Below are positions 42,370 to 50,799 of a stretch of DNA of 64,000 nt, piece by piece. Source of the DNA: Afipia massiliensis (GTDB lineage Bacteria > Pseudomonadota > Alphaproteobacteria > Rhizobiales > Xanthobacteraceae); NCBI RefSeq assembly GCF_014203115.1, contig NZ_JACHIJ010000002.1, positions 620,001 through 684,000 of the forward strand, in the 5' to 3' direction. Under the pieces are notes generated by a model. The model did no database searches. It saw only the letters and a program-made list of their open reading frames with translations, and was not told the origin of the DNA. Each line of letters begins with the position of its first letter. Within the stretch, counting starts at the first letter, position 1. The translations under genes were made by a program, and so were the position numbers.

Positions 42370-45300
42370 CTATTCCGCAGCGATCTGCGGCACGATCAAA
42401 GGCGGCGGATTGACAAGGTCCTTGGCAAGCTGCTCGTATCGCGCCTTCGCTTTTGCGACCGAGGCTTCCTTCACAGGGCCGTAACCGCGAATCTGGTCGG
42501 GAAGCGATAGCAACTCGACCGCGATGTCGTGGGTCTTTGGCGAAAGCAGCTTCACCGCCGTCACCACGTCCTGCTCGTAACCGTTGATCAGATTACGCTC
42601 GAGCTTGCGGTCCTCGCTGTAGCCGAACGGATCGAACGCTGTGCCGCGCAGGAAGCGGAATTTCGCCATCGTCCGGAATACCGGCAACATCCATGCGCCG
42701 AATTCGCGCTTGCGCGGACGGCCCAGTGCATCGACGCCACTGTGCAGGATCGGCGGCGCGAGGTTGAAGCTGATCTTGAAGTTACCCTCGAACTGCTTGC
42801 CGAGATTTTCCGCGAACTTTCCATCGGTATAAAGGCGTGCAACCTCATACTCATCCTTGTAGGCCAGCAGCTTGGCGTAGTTGATTGCGACAGCGCGAGG
42901 CAATGCCTCGTCGTACCCGCCATCGAATGCAACCTTCCGGACCTGGTCGACAAGGCTGCGATACCGCGCCGCATAGGCTGCGTTCTGATAGTCGGTCAGC
43001 AGTTGCGTGCGGTGCGCGATGACCTCGTCGAGCGACATCTGATCGAGCGTCTTCGGCGCCTCGGGTTCGTCACCCTTCATCATTGCAGCAAGCCGTACGG
43101 GGTCGTGCGCCGCGAGGCGGCCAAGACGGAACGCCTGCGTGTTCATCTTGATCGAAACGGCATTGAGTTCGATCGCCTGTTCGATGGCTTCTGCGCCGAC
43201 CGGCAACAGACCCTTCTGATAGGCATAACCCATCATCATCATGTTGGTCGCGATCGAGTCGCCAAGCAGCGCTTCGGCCGGCTTGGTGAAATCGAGGAAC
43301 GCGGAGTCCTTGCGGAGCGCATTTTCCAGCACCCGGTTGACCTTGCCGCGCTGGAAATCAAAATCGCGATTCTGGATGAAATCCGCAATCGGAATGAGAT
43401 GGGTGTTGATGACGCCGTAGGTGCGCGACGATTCGGCCAGCGTAATCGTCTCCTTGGCGACGGCGACCACTTCATCGGCCGCGATCAGCAAGTCGGCAGT
43501 GCCGGTGACGATGCGCGAGCAAGTGACATCCGCAGTGTTCTTCGACAACCGCACATGGCTCAGCACGGCGCCGCCCTTTTGCGCAAGCCCCGACATGTCG
43601 AGGATCATGCTCGCCTTGCCTTCGATATGCGCGGCCATGCCGAGCAACGCGCCGATGGTCAGCACGCCGGTGCCGCCCACGCCGCCAACGGCAATGTTGT
43701 ACGGCCTGTCGAGCGACGGAACGCTGGATGGCGCAGGCAGTTCGCCGAAATCATCAAGGGCGACCGGCGCACGCTTACGCAACGTGGCGCCCTCAACAGT
43801 GACAAAGGACGGACAGAAGCCCTTTACACAGGAATAATCCTTGTTGCAGCTCGACTGGTTGATGGTGCGCTTGCGCCCCAGCTCAGTCTCCAGGGGTTCG
43901 ACCGAGATACAGTTCGACTGCACCGAGCAATCGCCGCAGCCTTCGCAAACCGACGAATTAATGAAAATGCGCTTTGACGGATCTTCCATCAGCCCACGCT
44001 TGCGGCGGCGGCGTTTCTCGGCGGCGCAGGTCTGTACGAAGACGATGGCCGAGCAGCCCGGCACTTCGCGCAGCGTGCGCTGGACTTCATCGAGTTGATC
44101 GCGGTGCGCAACCTTGGTGCCCGGCGCAATGTCGGATGCCGGATAGGCTTCAGGATTCTCCGACACGAGATAAATGTCGCGGATGCCCTCGCTGTGAAGC
44201 TGGAAAGTCACCTGCTGCGGCGAGAGTTCGCCGTCGACATGCTGACCGCCGGTCATCGCCGTCGCGTCGTTGTAGAGAATTTTGTAGGTGATGTTCGCCT
44301 TGGACGCGACCGCCTGCCGGATCGCGAGGCTGCCCGAGTGGAAGTACGTGCCGTCGCCAAGATTGACGAAGACGTGCTTCTCGTTGGTGAATGGCGCGAT
44401 ACCGACCCACGGCACGCCCTCACCGCCCATATGCGTGAATGTCTCGGTGTTGCGGTCCATCCACAGCGCCATGAAGTGACAGCCGATGCCGGCCATCGCA
44501 CGGCTGCCTTCCGGAACCTTGGTCGATGAATTGTGCGGACAGCCGGAGCAGAAATACGGCGTACGCGTCACGGGCGCGATGGCCTGCACCTGTGTCGCCT
44601 GACGGCCGTTGAACCAATCGGCCTTGGCACGCAGCATCGCCACGATTTCAGGATTGAGGTCGAGCTGCAGCAACCGCTCGGTCAGCGAACTTGCCAGCGA
44701 CGCGACGCTGAGTTCTTCGGCGAACGGCAGGAAGCGCTTGTCGTGATGGTCCATCTTGCCGATGATGCGCGGACGCACATCGTCGCGCCAATTGAACAGC
44801 TCCTGCTTGACCTGGTTCTCGACAATTTCGCGGCGTTCTTCGACGATGAGAATTTCCTCGAGGCCGACGGCGAATGACCGCACGCCTTCGGGCTCCAGCG
44901 GCCACGGCATCCCGATCTTGTAAAGACGCAGGCCGATCTTGGCGGCGACCTCCGGCGTGATGCCGAGTTCGCGTAGCGCCTGCCGGATGTCTTCGTAGCT
45001 CTTTCCGGACGCCATGATGCCGAACCGCGCGTTCGGCGAATCCATCGTGACGCGATTAATCTTGTTGGCACGCGCAAAGGCGACGGCAGCGAAGCCTTTA
45101 TAATCCTGCAGGCGCTTATCCTGCGCGTAGCGGTCGTCCGGCCAGCGGAGATTGAGACCGCCCGGCGGCATCTCGAAGTCGGTCGGAATGATGAAAGGGG
45201 TCATCTCGTCGGTGAGATCGATCTCCGCAGTGGTCTCCACCGTCTCGGTGATGACCTTCATGCCGACCCAGCAGCCGGAATAGCGAGACATCGCGATGCC

Positions 45301-45861
45301 GAGCAGGCCCATCTCGATCATCTCATGGATGCTCGACGGGTAGAGATACGGCATCAACGCAGAGATGAAGGCGTGGTCCGACTGATGCGGCACAGTCGAG
45401 GACTTGGCGCCGTGGTCGTCCCCTGCCAGACAGAGTACGCCGCCATTCTTGGCCGAACCTGCCGCGTTGCCGTGGCGGAACACGTCGCCGCAGCGATCGA
45501 CGCCGGGGCCCTTGCCGTACCAGATGCCGGTAATGCCATCGAATTTCGCGCCCGGCGACAGATTGAGCTGCTGCGAACCCCAGATCGCGGTGGCCGCGAG
45601 GTCCTCGTTGACGCCCGGCTGAAATTTCACGTCGTACTGGGCGAGATGTTTGCGCGCTGCGTGAAGTTGCTGGTCGTAGCCGCCGAGCGGTGACCCGCGA
45701 TAGCCGGTGACGAACCCCGCGGTGTTCAGCCCTGCCGCCCGATCGCGCCTGACCTGCGCCATCGGCAGCCTGACCAAAGCCTGAATGCCGGTCAGAAAAA
45801 CGTGCCCCGATGCCTGCGTATACTTCTGATCGAGACTGATCGGCCCTTGATTGATTCCCAT
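42370..45861 (-). CDS. Fused indolepyruvate ferredoxin oxidoreductase (IorA-IorB type)
   Basis: A 1163-aa 2-oxoacid:ferredoxin oxidoreductase that decarboxylates aryl pyruvates to aryl-acyl-CoA. In order: PFOR N-domain ('GYRGSPLGGYDQQL'), TPP domain ('CSGCPHNSST', 'NLGDGTYFHSGSLA', 'NDATAMTGGQ'), a Fe-S segment 'CEGCGDCSVQSNC', the gamma domain ('GVGGTGVLTIGALLGMAAH') and a DUF6537-like tail. The ATG at 45861 gives the usual length. It heads the minus-strand acyl-CoA cluster, so its product may enter the hydratase/dehydrogenase/thiolase steps encoded next; that link is inference. Confidence 0.94.
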   Translation of the reverse strand: MGINQGPISLDQKYTQASGHVFLTGIQALVRLPMAQVRRDRAAGLNTAGFVTGYRGSPLGGYDQQLHAARKHLAQYDVKFQPGVNEDLAATAIWGSQQLNLSPGAKFDGITGIWYGKGPGVDRCGDVFRHGNAAGSAKNGGVLCLAGDDHGAKSSTVPHQSDHAFISALMPYLYPSSIHEMIEMGLLGIAMSRYSGCWVGMKVITETVETTAEIDLTDEMTPFIIPTDFEMPPGGLNLRWPDDRYAQDKRLQDYKGFAAVAFARANKINRVTMDSPNARFGIMASGKSYEDIRQALRELGITPEVAAKIGLRLYKIGMPWPLEPEGVRSFAVGLEEILIVEERREIVENQVKQELFNWRDDVRPRIIGKMDHHDKRFLPFAEELSVASLASSLTERLLQLDLNPEIVAMLRAKADWFNGRQATQVQAIAPVTRTPYFCSGCPHNSSTKVPEGSRAMAGIGCHFMALWMDRNTETFTHMGGEGVPWVGIAPFTNEKHVFVNLGDGTYFHSGSLAIRQAVASKANITYKILYNDATAMTGGQHVDGELSPQQVTFQLHSEGIRDIYLVSENPEAYPASDIAPGTKVAHRDQLDEVQRTLREVPGCSAIVFVQTCAAEKRRRRKRGLMEDPSKRIFINSSVCEGCGDCSVQSNCISVEPLETELGRKRTINQSSCNKDYSCVKGFCPSFVTVEGATLRKRAPVALDDFGELPAPSSVPSLDRPYNIAVGGVGGTGVLTIGALLGMAAHIEGKASMILDMSGLAQKGGAVLSHVRLSKNTADVTCSRIVTGTADLLIAADEVVAVAKETITLAESSRTYGVINTHLIPIADFIQNRDFDFQRGKVNRVLENALRKDSAFLDFTKPAEALLGDSIATNMMMMGYAYQKGLLPVGAEAIEQAIELNAVSIKMNTQAFRLGRLAAHDPVRLAAMMKGDEPEAPKTLDQMSLDEVIAHRTQLLTDYQNAAYAARYRSLVDQVRKVAFDGGYDEALPRAVAINYAKLLAYKDEYEVARLYTDGKFAENLGKQFEGNFKISFNLAPPILHSGVDALGRPRKREFGAWMLPVFRTMAKFRFLRGTAFDPFGYSEDRKLERNLINGYEQDVVTAVKLLSPKTHDIAVELLSLPDQIRGYGPVKEASVAKAKARYEQLAKDLVNPPPLIVPQIAAE

Positions 45862-46236
45862 AATTCGACTGCCTCTTTGCCGGGCTCTTGTTTGCAACGT
45901 CACGAGTCTACTTAGAACCAGTCTATGTCGCTTTTTGTTTCCAGCACATCATAAATCGCAATCATCAGACCTTTGTTTCCAAACGCAATTTTCGGTTCGC
46001 TTTTCAGCCCAACCCGACCTGTTGTGTCGCTTTTATGCCTGAGGTCGAAAGGAGATTGCGGGCCGTTTGCCGCTTCCTTAGACAAGGCCGTTCGCTGCAG
46101 TGCGATTACCTGTCGCAACGCTGCCCCGCCCCCGATGCAAGGCTCCGCCGGAACGGTCCCGGCGGGTGAGCCGTTGACCTCTGCCAACGCAAACCCGGTC
46201 TCAACGGGTTGCGTACACAAGCGGAGGATCTGAATC
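45862..46236. other. Gene-free divergent region
   Basis: 375 bp between the oxidoreductase and a small membrane protein gene. No convincing frame. It ends with GCGGAGGATC, the ribosome-binding site of the next gene. Confidence 0.5.
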
Positions 46237-46476
46237 ATGGCCCTGATGTCAGGAAACGATTGGTCGTCGGACGGTAAAAAAGGCGGCTACGACGAACAGG
46301 TCCAGACAAGCGAAGAATTCGAGTATCAGCAGGGCAAACCCATCAAGGCCCTTATCGGCATCGTACTGCTTGTGGTTCTCGCACTTGTCCTCTCGCGCAT
46401 GAATCCAGCCCCGCATGAGACATCCAGCACCCCTGCGATCACGACGGGGCAGACGACGGGTTCGGCTAACCGGTGA
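46237..46476 (+). CDS. Small single-pass membrane protein, 79 aa
   Basis: Function unknown. An N-terminal acidic/polar stretch (DWSSDGKKGGYDEQVQTSEEFEYQ), one membrane helix at about residues 38-53 (LIGIVLLVVLALVLSRM), and a Thr/Ser/Pro tail ending QTTGSANR. GGAGGA lies 8 bases before the ATG. The next gene, 111 bp on, has the same plan and the same TTGSA tail element, so they look like diverged duplicates. Confidence 0.72.
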   Translation: MALMSGNDWSSDGKKGGYDEQVQTSEEFEYQQGKPIKALIGIVLLVVLALVLSRMNPAPHETSSTPAITTGQTTGSANR

Positions 46477-46587
46477 GGCGTGACCTGAAAAGTTCCCAAA
46501 ATCCGCAACGAATGACCGCCGGAGGTACGGAACGTCTCCGGCATCCGGCAATTGTCTCTGAAGATGCAACGACTGGAGGACTGATTC

Positions 46588-47001
46588 ATGACAATCGAGC
46601 GCAACCCTAACGATCCATACAGCGCAGCTCCGACCAACGATGAATTGCTTCGCCGACGGGCGGAACAATTCGATAACGAACTTCAGGCGGACCCAGAGCT
46701 GGCTGAAGGTCCCGCCAGCGGAGGACGTATCGCGGTGTTCGCGATCGCGCTTGTGGCAATTCTCGGCGTGGTGTTCTACGGGCTGAACACGTCCAGCACG
46801 TCGCCCGATGCAACGCCGACCGCGCAAACAACACCGGCTTCGCCGTCGACAAGCGGCACAGCACAGGCGCCTCGCGCTCCGGCTGGCCAGACCACCGGCT
46901 CGGCAATGCGCCCTGCACAGCCGACCTCTCCGCCAGCGGCTAACCCCGCTCCGGCAGCTCCGCAGAACAACAGCGCTCCGGCGGATTCGTCGAATAGATA
47001 A
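46588..47001 (+). CDS. Small membrane protein with long Pro/Ala/Thr tail, 137 aa
   Basis: Function unknown. N-terminal soluble part (NPNDPYSAAPTNDELLRRRAEQFDNEL), one helix at about residues 48-66 (IAVFAIALVAILGVVFYGL), then about 70 residues of low-complexity Pro/Ala/Thr/Ser that include AGQTTGSAMR, the element shared with the preceding 79-aa protein. The tail is probably disordered and periplasmic. A strong terminator follows. It is likely cotranscribed with the 79-aa gene. Confidence 0.75.
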   Translation: MTIERNPNDPYSAAPTNDELLRRRAEQFDNELQADPELAEGPASGGRIAVFAIALVAILGVVFYGLNTSSTSPDATPTAQTTPASPSTSGTAQAPRAPAGQTTGSAMRPAQPTSPPAANPAPAAPQNNSAPADSSNR

Positions 47002-47021
47002 CGGCAACGAACCAGAACATC

Positions 47022-47054
47022 AGAGCGGGCATCCAACGGGTGCCCGCTCTTTAT
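47022..47054 (+). terminator. Intrinsic terminator after small membrane-protein genes
   Basis: AGAGCGGGCA, 8-base loop, TGCCCGCTCT, then TTATT. Perfect 10-bp stem. It also faces the end of the PEP-mutase-like gene, so it may serve both directions. Confidence 0.85.
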
Positions 47055-47073
47055 TAAGGTCATTGACCGTCTG

Positions 47074-47910
47074 CTATTTCCGCTCCTTGGCGGCTTTCGC
47101 AAAGAAGCCATTGATCTCCCCGTGCGGCACAGCCTGCGCCATTCCGGCGAACGATCCACTTTCGGCAATTTCACGCGCAGCCTTCAGGAATGCGCCCCAC
47201 GCCGTGCGTGCGAGAGCGCCACCAACACTGATGCGTCTCACCCCGAGATCGGCGAGTTCTGCCTGCGTCATGCCGGGGCCACCCCACAAGACGTTGATCG
47301 GTTTCGGCGCCAGTTCTTTCACAACCGCCGCGATCTGCTCCTTGGTCCTGATGCCCGGCGCGTACAGGCAATCCGCGCCGGCCTCGGCGTAGGCGATTAG
47401 CCGTGCGATGGTCGCCTTGAGATCGGGTTGACCGATGAGAAAACTCTCACACCGCCCCACCAGCACGACATCGCCGCCCGCCGCATCGATCGCGGAACGG
47501 GCCGCGCGCATGCGCTCCACCGCAAGCGTCATCTCATAGAGTGGAGCCGACGCATCGCCGGTCGAGTCCTCGATCGACAGTCCGGCCACGCCGGTCGCGA
47601 CGCCACGCGCGACGTTGGCCGCAACACCTGCCGGATCGTGCGCAAAACCCGCCTCGAAATCGGCGTTCACTGGCAGATCGGTAGCATCGTTCAGCGTTTT
47701 CAGATGCGCCAGGACGTCGTCGCACGTCACCTTGTTGTCGGGATGCCCAATCGACCAGGCAAAACCCGAGCTCGTCGAAGCGAGCGCCTTGAATCCCATT
47801 CCCTGCAAGAGTTGGGCGCTGCCCACGTCCCATGGGTTGGGCAGCACGAAGCATCCGCTCTCGTGTAGTTTTCTGAAATCCGCGCGCTTTTGGGCTATTG
47901 AGACCGGCAT
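47074..47910 (-). CDS. Isocitrate lyase/PEP mutase-family protein
   Basis: A 278-aa (beta/alpha)8 enzyme, the second of this superfamily in the window. Motifs: 'CFVLPNPWDVGSAQLLQGMGFKALASTSSGFAW', 'VNADFEAGFAHDP', 'GLSIEDSTGDASAPLYE' and 'RCESFLIG'. This is the carboxyvinyl-carboxyphosphonate/methylisocitrate-lyase-like group, whose substrates are often unknown. AGGACAAGG precedes the ATG at 47910. It differs clearly from the 9689-10555 protein and is not a recent duplicate. Confidence 0.87.
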   Translation of the reverse strand: MPVSIAQKRADFRKLHESGCFVLPNPWDVGSAQLLQGMGFKALASTSSGFAWSIGHPDNKVTCDDVLAHLKTLNDATDLPVNADFEAGFAHDPAGVAANVARGVATGVAGLSIEDSTGDASAPLYEMTLAVERMRAARSAIDAAGGDVVLVGRCESFLIGQPDLKATIARLIAYAEAGADCLYAPGIRTKEQIAAVVKELAPKPINVLWGGPGMTQAELADLGVRRISVGGALARTAWGAFLKAAREIAESGSFAGMAQAVPHGEINGFFAKAAKERK

Positions 47911-48005
47911 TCCTTGTCCTCCCGGCGATATTGTTTCGATGTCTTTGGCGCCGCGGCCGACGATGCCGCTGATGCCATGTGGAATCAATTAGCATGACGT
48001 GAGTG

Positions 48006-48314
48006 TCAGCCCTGCACCTGCCGCAGAAAGGTTCGCTCCTCCGAGAGGATAAACCGGTGCTCCTGCGCGAAATTGAAGTTTGAAACACCTTCCCCATCGG
48101 CCTTCAGCCGCGCACGGTAGGATTCATACTCCGCCAGACTCGGAAACGAGATCAGCCCGAACGCGATGTTGTCGGTGCCTTCGTGCGGCATCCAGTAGCC
48201 GAGCAGGTCGCCTCCGCATTTCGGAATGATGGTGAGCCACCGCTGCGCATAGGCTTCAAACATATGCCGCTTGAACGGATCGAGCTGGTAGCGAATGAAA
48301 ACGGTAACGGTCAT
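48006..48314 (-). CDS. NIPSNAP family protein
   Basis: A 102-aa dimeric alpha-beta barrel protein beginning MTVTVFIRYQLDPFKRHMFEAYAQRW, with 'CGGDLLGYWMPHEGTDNIAFGLISF' in the middle, as in NIPSNAP proteins. Function of the bacterial family is poorly defined. The start is set by AAGGAG upstream of the ATG at 48314. It is divergent from an ArsR-type regulator with a perfect palindrome between, so it is probably that regulator's target. Confidence 0.88.
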   Translation of the reverse strand: MTVTVFIRYQLDPFKRHMFEAYAQRWLTIIPKCGGDLLGYWMPHEGTDNIAFGLISFPSLAEYESYRARLKADGEGVSNFNFAQEHRFILSEERTFLRQVQG

Positions 48315-48364
48315 GGCGCACTCCTTGTCCCGGAAAGAACCTAGACCGTTGCCTGACGTAAATG

Positions 48365-48382
48365 CTTCGATTATGATCGAAG
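48365..48382. promoter_or_regulatory. Palindromic operator touching the regulator's start codon
   Basis: CTTCGAT-TATG-ATCGAAG, a perfect 7-bp inverted repeat one base before the ATG at 48384 of the ArsR-type regulator, and 51 bp from the NIPSNAP start. Binding here would block the regulator's own translation initiation region or promoter. Confidence 0.6.
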
Positions 48383-48383
48383 T

Positions 48384-49073
48384 ATGAAAGCCGGACCGGA
48401 CATGGCCATGATCGCCTCGCTTGTCGGCGATCCCGCGCGCTCCAACATGCTGACCGCGCTGATGAGCGGTCGCGCGCTCACCGCGACCGAACTCGCGCAG
48501 GAAGCCGGCATCACCCCGCAAACCGCGAGTTCGCATCTTGCCAAACTCGAAGCGGGGCATCTCGTCGTCCTCGAGAAACAGGGCCGACACCGCTATTTCC
48601 GGCTCTCCGGCCCCGACGTTGCCACGGTGCTCGAGGGCTTGATGGGGCTCGCCGCTCGCGCCGGTCACCTACGTGTCCGGACCGGACCGGCCGATCCCGG
48701 GCTGCGGCGCGCCCGCGTCTGCTACGATCATCTTGCGGGCGATCTGGGCGTCCGGATGCTCGATTCCATGACGGAGAAGAAGCTCCTGCGCGCACAGAAG
48801 GGCAACGTCGCGCTCACGCCCCAGGGTGAGCGGTTCGTCGCCGATTTCGGCATCGACCTGCCGGCCCTCGGCGGATCGCGTCGTCCGCTGTGCAAGACCT
48901 GTCTCGACTGGAGCGTGCGGCGCAGCCATCTCGCCGGATCGCTCGGCGCGGCGATCCTGTCCCGATTCTACGAATTGAACTGGGCCAAGCGCGAAAAAGG
49001 CAACCGCGTCGTGACGTTTTCGCCGAAAGGTACCGCGCGCTTTAACGCATTGTTCGGCGCGCCGGGCGATTAA
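48384..49073 (+). CDS. ArsR-type winged-helix regulator, long form
   Basis: A 229-aa regulator with an N-terminal ArsR-like winged helix ('ALTATELAQEAGITPQTASSHLAKLEAGHLV', residues about 30-60) and a C-terminal extension with 'CKTCLDWSVRRSHLAGSLGAAIL'. No ArsR metal motif is present, so a metal is not necessarily the signal. It is transcribed away from the NIPSNAP gene and its start abuts a palindrome. Such long ArsR proteins often control a divergent small oxygenase or stress gene. Confidence 0.9.
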   Translation: MKAGPDMAMIASLVGDPARSNMLTALMSGRALTATELAQEAGITPQTASSHLAKLEAGHLVVLEKQGRHRYFRLSGPDVATVLEGLMGLAARAGHLRVRTGPADPGLRRARVCYDHLAGDLGVRMLDSMTEKKLLRAQKGNVALTPQGERFVADFGIDLPALGGSRRPLCKTCLDWSVRRSHLAGSLGAAILSRFYELNWAKREKGNRVVTFSPKGTARFNALFGAPGD

Positions 49074-49169
49074 TGCAACAATCCGCAGTTGACAGCGCCG
49101 AGCAAAAATTGGCGTAATTCGCTGCGCTTTTCGCGCTTTTGATGTCCCGATTTTCTGACAGGGTGTTCC

Positions 49170-50036
49170 ATGTTTCGCAGTGGGTTAGTCGCATTTGTCG
49201 CGTTTTTTTCGGTCACGGCTCCGGCCACCGGCTGGGCTTACGAAATCAGGCCGAAGTCACCCGAAACAGCGTTTTCCGCGAAGCTCCAGCCTGACATCGT
49301 CGGCCTGTCGAGCAACATCGAAGGCAGCAAGGCTTCTCCGATTTTCGAGTCCTACCTCAGAGACCATCCGGGCGTGAAGCCGGAGACCGCGCAGCAGAAA
49401 TTCGGCGGCACCAACGTGACCTATGTCACGTCGATGAAATTCGTATCTCCGGCGACCAGCAACCATCCCGGCGAATCGATGATGGCGGTGTTTTCGTCTC
49501 CCGCGAGCGCCAACCGCGCCTACTACATTGCGCGCGATCTGGGCTTTGCTTCCGGCAAGCAGCCTTCCAAGGCGGAAATGATCGAGCGCGTGACCGCGAA
49601 GTACGGTGCCCCGACCCTGATCGGCGACGGACGCATGTATTATTTCTACAAGGCCGGCAAGCTGATGTCGGTGAAGCAGAAGTATACCCCTGCTTCCGCA
49701 CTCGATGCCCTCAACGCCCCGATCAACCCCAAGGCGGCGGTCGCGCTCAATGACGCCAACGGACGTGGAAGCTGCGTGGCCGTGCTGAAGCGCGCGCAGA
49801 CATCTGACAAGACGCTCGACAAGCTGGCCGCTGAAACCAAGGGCGCGAATTGCGACGGTGTCGTAAGCGTCGAGATCTCGCCCGGCATCACACCGGACCG
49901 CGTCAGCAAGACCGAATTCACGCTGATCGACTTCAAGCAGATCATCAGCGCGGCGAAGATCGACTCGGACGCTTTCGCGGCCGAGAAGAACGAAGCCCTG
50001 AACAAGACCCCGCTCGGCAACGCGCCGAAGCTCTGA
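49170..50036 (+). CDS. Secreted conserved hypothetical protein, 288 aa
   Basis: Signal peptide (MFRSGLVAFVAFFSVTAPATGWA), then an acidic/basic mixed soluble protein with two Cys (SCVAVLKRAQ and GANCDGVV) that may form a disulfide. Blocks such as 'YVTSMKFVSPATSNHPGESMMAVFSSPASANRAYYIARDLGF' look conserved. No domain is recognised. It is followed 18 bp on by another small secreted protein gene on the same strand and both precede a terminator, so they form a unit. Role unknown; periplasmic. Confidence 0.72.
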   Translation: MFRSGLVAFVAFFSVTAPATGWAYEIRPKSPETAFSAKLQPDIVGLSSNIEGSKASPIFESYLRDHPGVKPETAQQKFGGTNVTYVTSMKFVSPATSNHPGESMMAVFSSPASANRAYYIARDLGFASGKQPSKAEMIERVTAKYGAPTLIGDGRMYYFYKAGKLMSVKQKYTPASALDALNAPINPKAAVALNDANGRGSCVAVLKRAQTSDKTLDKLAAETKGANCDGVVSVEISPGITPDRVSKTEFTLIDFKQIISAAKIDSDAFAAEKNEALNKTPLGNAPKL

Positions 50037-50054
50037 TCGCTGAGAGAGCCGACG

Positions 50055-50318
50055 ATGAAGGCGTTTTCTGCGGCAGTCGTCCTCGCAACTGCGATGCTCG
50101 GCGCGGGAGCCGCGCAGGCCATGCCGATCGCCTCGCCGGCCACCGCCGCGCGCGGCGATGTGGTGGCGGTAAAGGACGGATGCGGCGTCGGATTTCATCG
50201 CCTCTCCAGCGGGGTCTGCCGTCCGCAGCCGGAAGGACCGAGACTGATGCGGCTGTTCGCCCGCAAGTGTCAGGTCGGGTACCGGCGCAATCTCGCCGGC
50301 AGGTGCCGGCGCGAATAA
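50055..50318 (+). CDS. Small secreted basic protein with GCG..HR motif, 87 aa
   Basis: Signal peptide to about residue 22 (MKAFSAAVVLATAMLGAGAAQA). The mature part has 'GCGVGFHRLSSGVCRP' and 'KCQVGYRRNLAGRCRRE', a four-Cys basic pattern found in many short rhizobial secreted proteins (GCG-x-G-x-HR type). Two disulfides are likely. Probably cotranscribed with the 288-aa secreted protein. A role in the envelope or in host contact is speculative. Confidence 0.75.
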   Translation: MKAFSAAVVLATAMLGAGAAQAMPIASPATAARGDVVAVKDGCGVGFHRLSSGVCRPQPEGPRLMRLFARKCQVGYRRNLAGRCRRE

Positions 50319-50342
50319 GCACAAAACTGTACCCGTCAAACA

Positions 50343-50376
50343 AAACCCCGGCTCGATCGCAGCCGGGGTTTGTTCG
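50343..50376 (+). terminator. Intrinsic terminator, possibly bidirectional
   Basis: AAACCCCGGCT, 7-base loop, AGCCGGGGTTT, then GTTCGTT. A perfect 11-bp stem between the secreted-protein genes (plus strand) and the Tat-signal gene (minus strand). Confidence 0.85.
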
Positions 50377-50388
50377 TTCAGCCGCTGC

Positions 50389-50676
50389 TTACCAGCGGCG
50401 GTAATGCCGACGGTAGTGGCGGCGGTGATGCCGGTGATAGCGGCGGTGATGGCGATGGCGCCAATGCACCTGCTCAAGTTCGGCACCCGCGAGATCGTCC
50501 TGATCCGCAACCGCGGGCTTGGCCGTCACGTCAGGCTCCGGCTTCGGGCCGTTCATCAAATCATGATGCGGGGACAGCATCGGCGCAGCACTCGCCGCTG
50601 ATGCCGCAGCGGCAATTGCACCTGCGCCGGCGGCGAAGCCGAACGCAAACTTCAGAAAATCACGACGTTCCATCAA
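50389..50676 (-). CDS. Tat-signal small protein with His/Arg-rich tail, 95 aa
   Basis: Starts MMERRDFLKFAFGFAAGAGAIAA, a twin-arginine-type signal (RRDFLKF) ending near 'ASAA-PMLSP'. A short Pro/Asp linker is followed by a C-terminal 27 residues made almost only of His, Arg, Tyr and Trp (WRHRHHRRYHRHHRR). It resembles the 116-aa protein encoded 124 bp upstream on the same strand, with the same N-terminus and a related tail. The tail is expected to bind polyanions or metals. The linker phrase 'DQDDLAGAELEQVHW' parallels 'NDDDLNEAKVEQVRW' in the other. Function unknown. Confidence 0.8.
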   Translation of the reverse strand: MMERRDFLKFAFGFAAGAGAIAAAASAASAAPMLSPHHDLMNGPKPEPDVTAKPAVADQDDLAGAELEQVHWRHRHHRRYHRHHRRHYRRHYRRW

Positions 50677-50799
50677 TTCTTCTCCTTGTGAGGCGAACGT
50701 TTCACGGCACGACTGTCCCGCAAGATCAACGAACGCGGTGTGAAACCAAATTGTTCCATTTCCTGCATGCGACCCGTTGCCTCTCTTCGCATGACCTCA

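Noticed and set aside
41149-42510. 453-codon plus-strand open frame over the thiolase gene
   Set aside because: Mirror reading of a confident thiolase; Arg/His-rich and without motifs.
49257-50510. 417-codon minus-strand frame over two secreted-protein genes
   Set aside because: Its middle is antisense to proteins with clear signal peptides, and the reading has low-complexity Arg composition.
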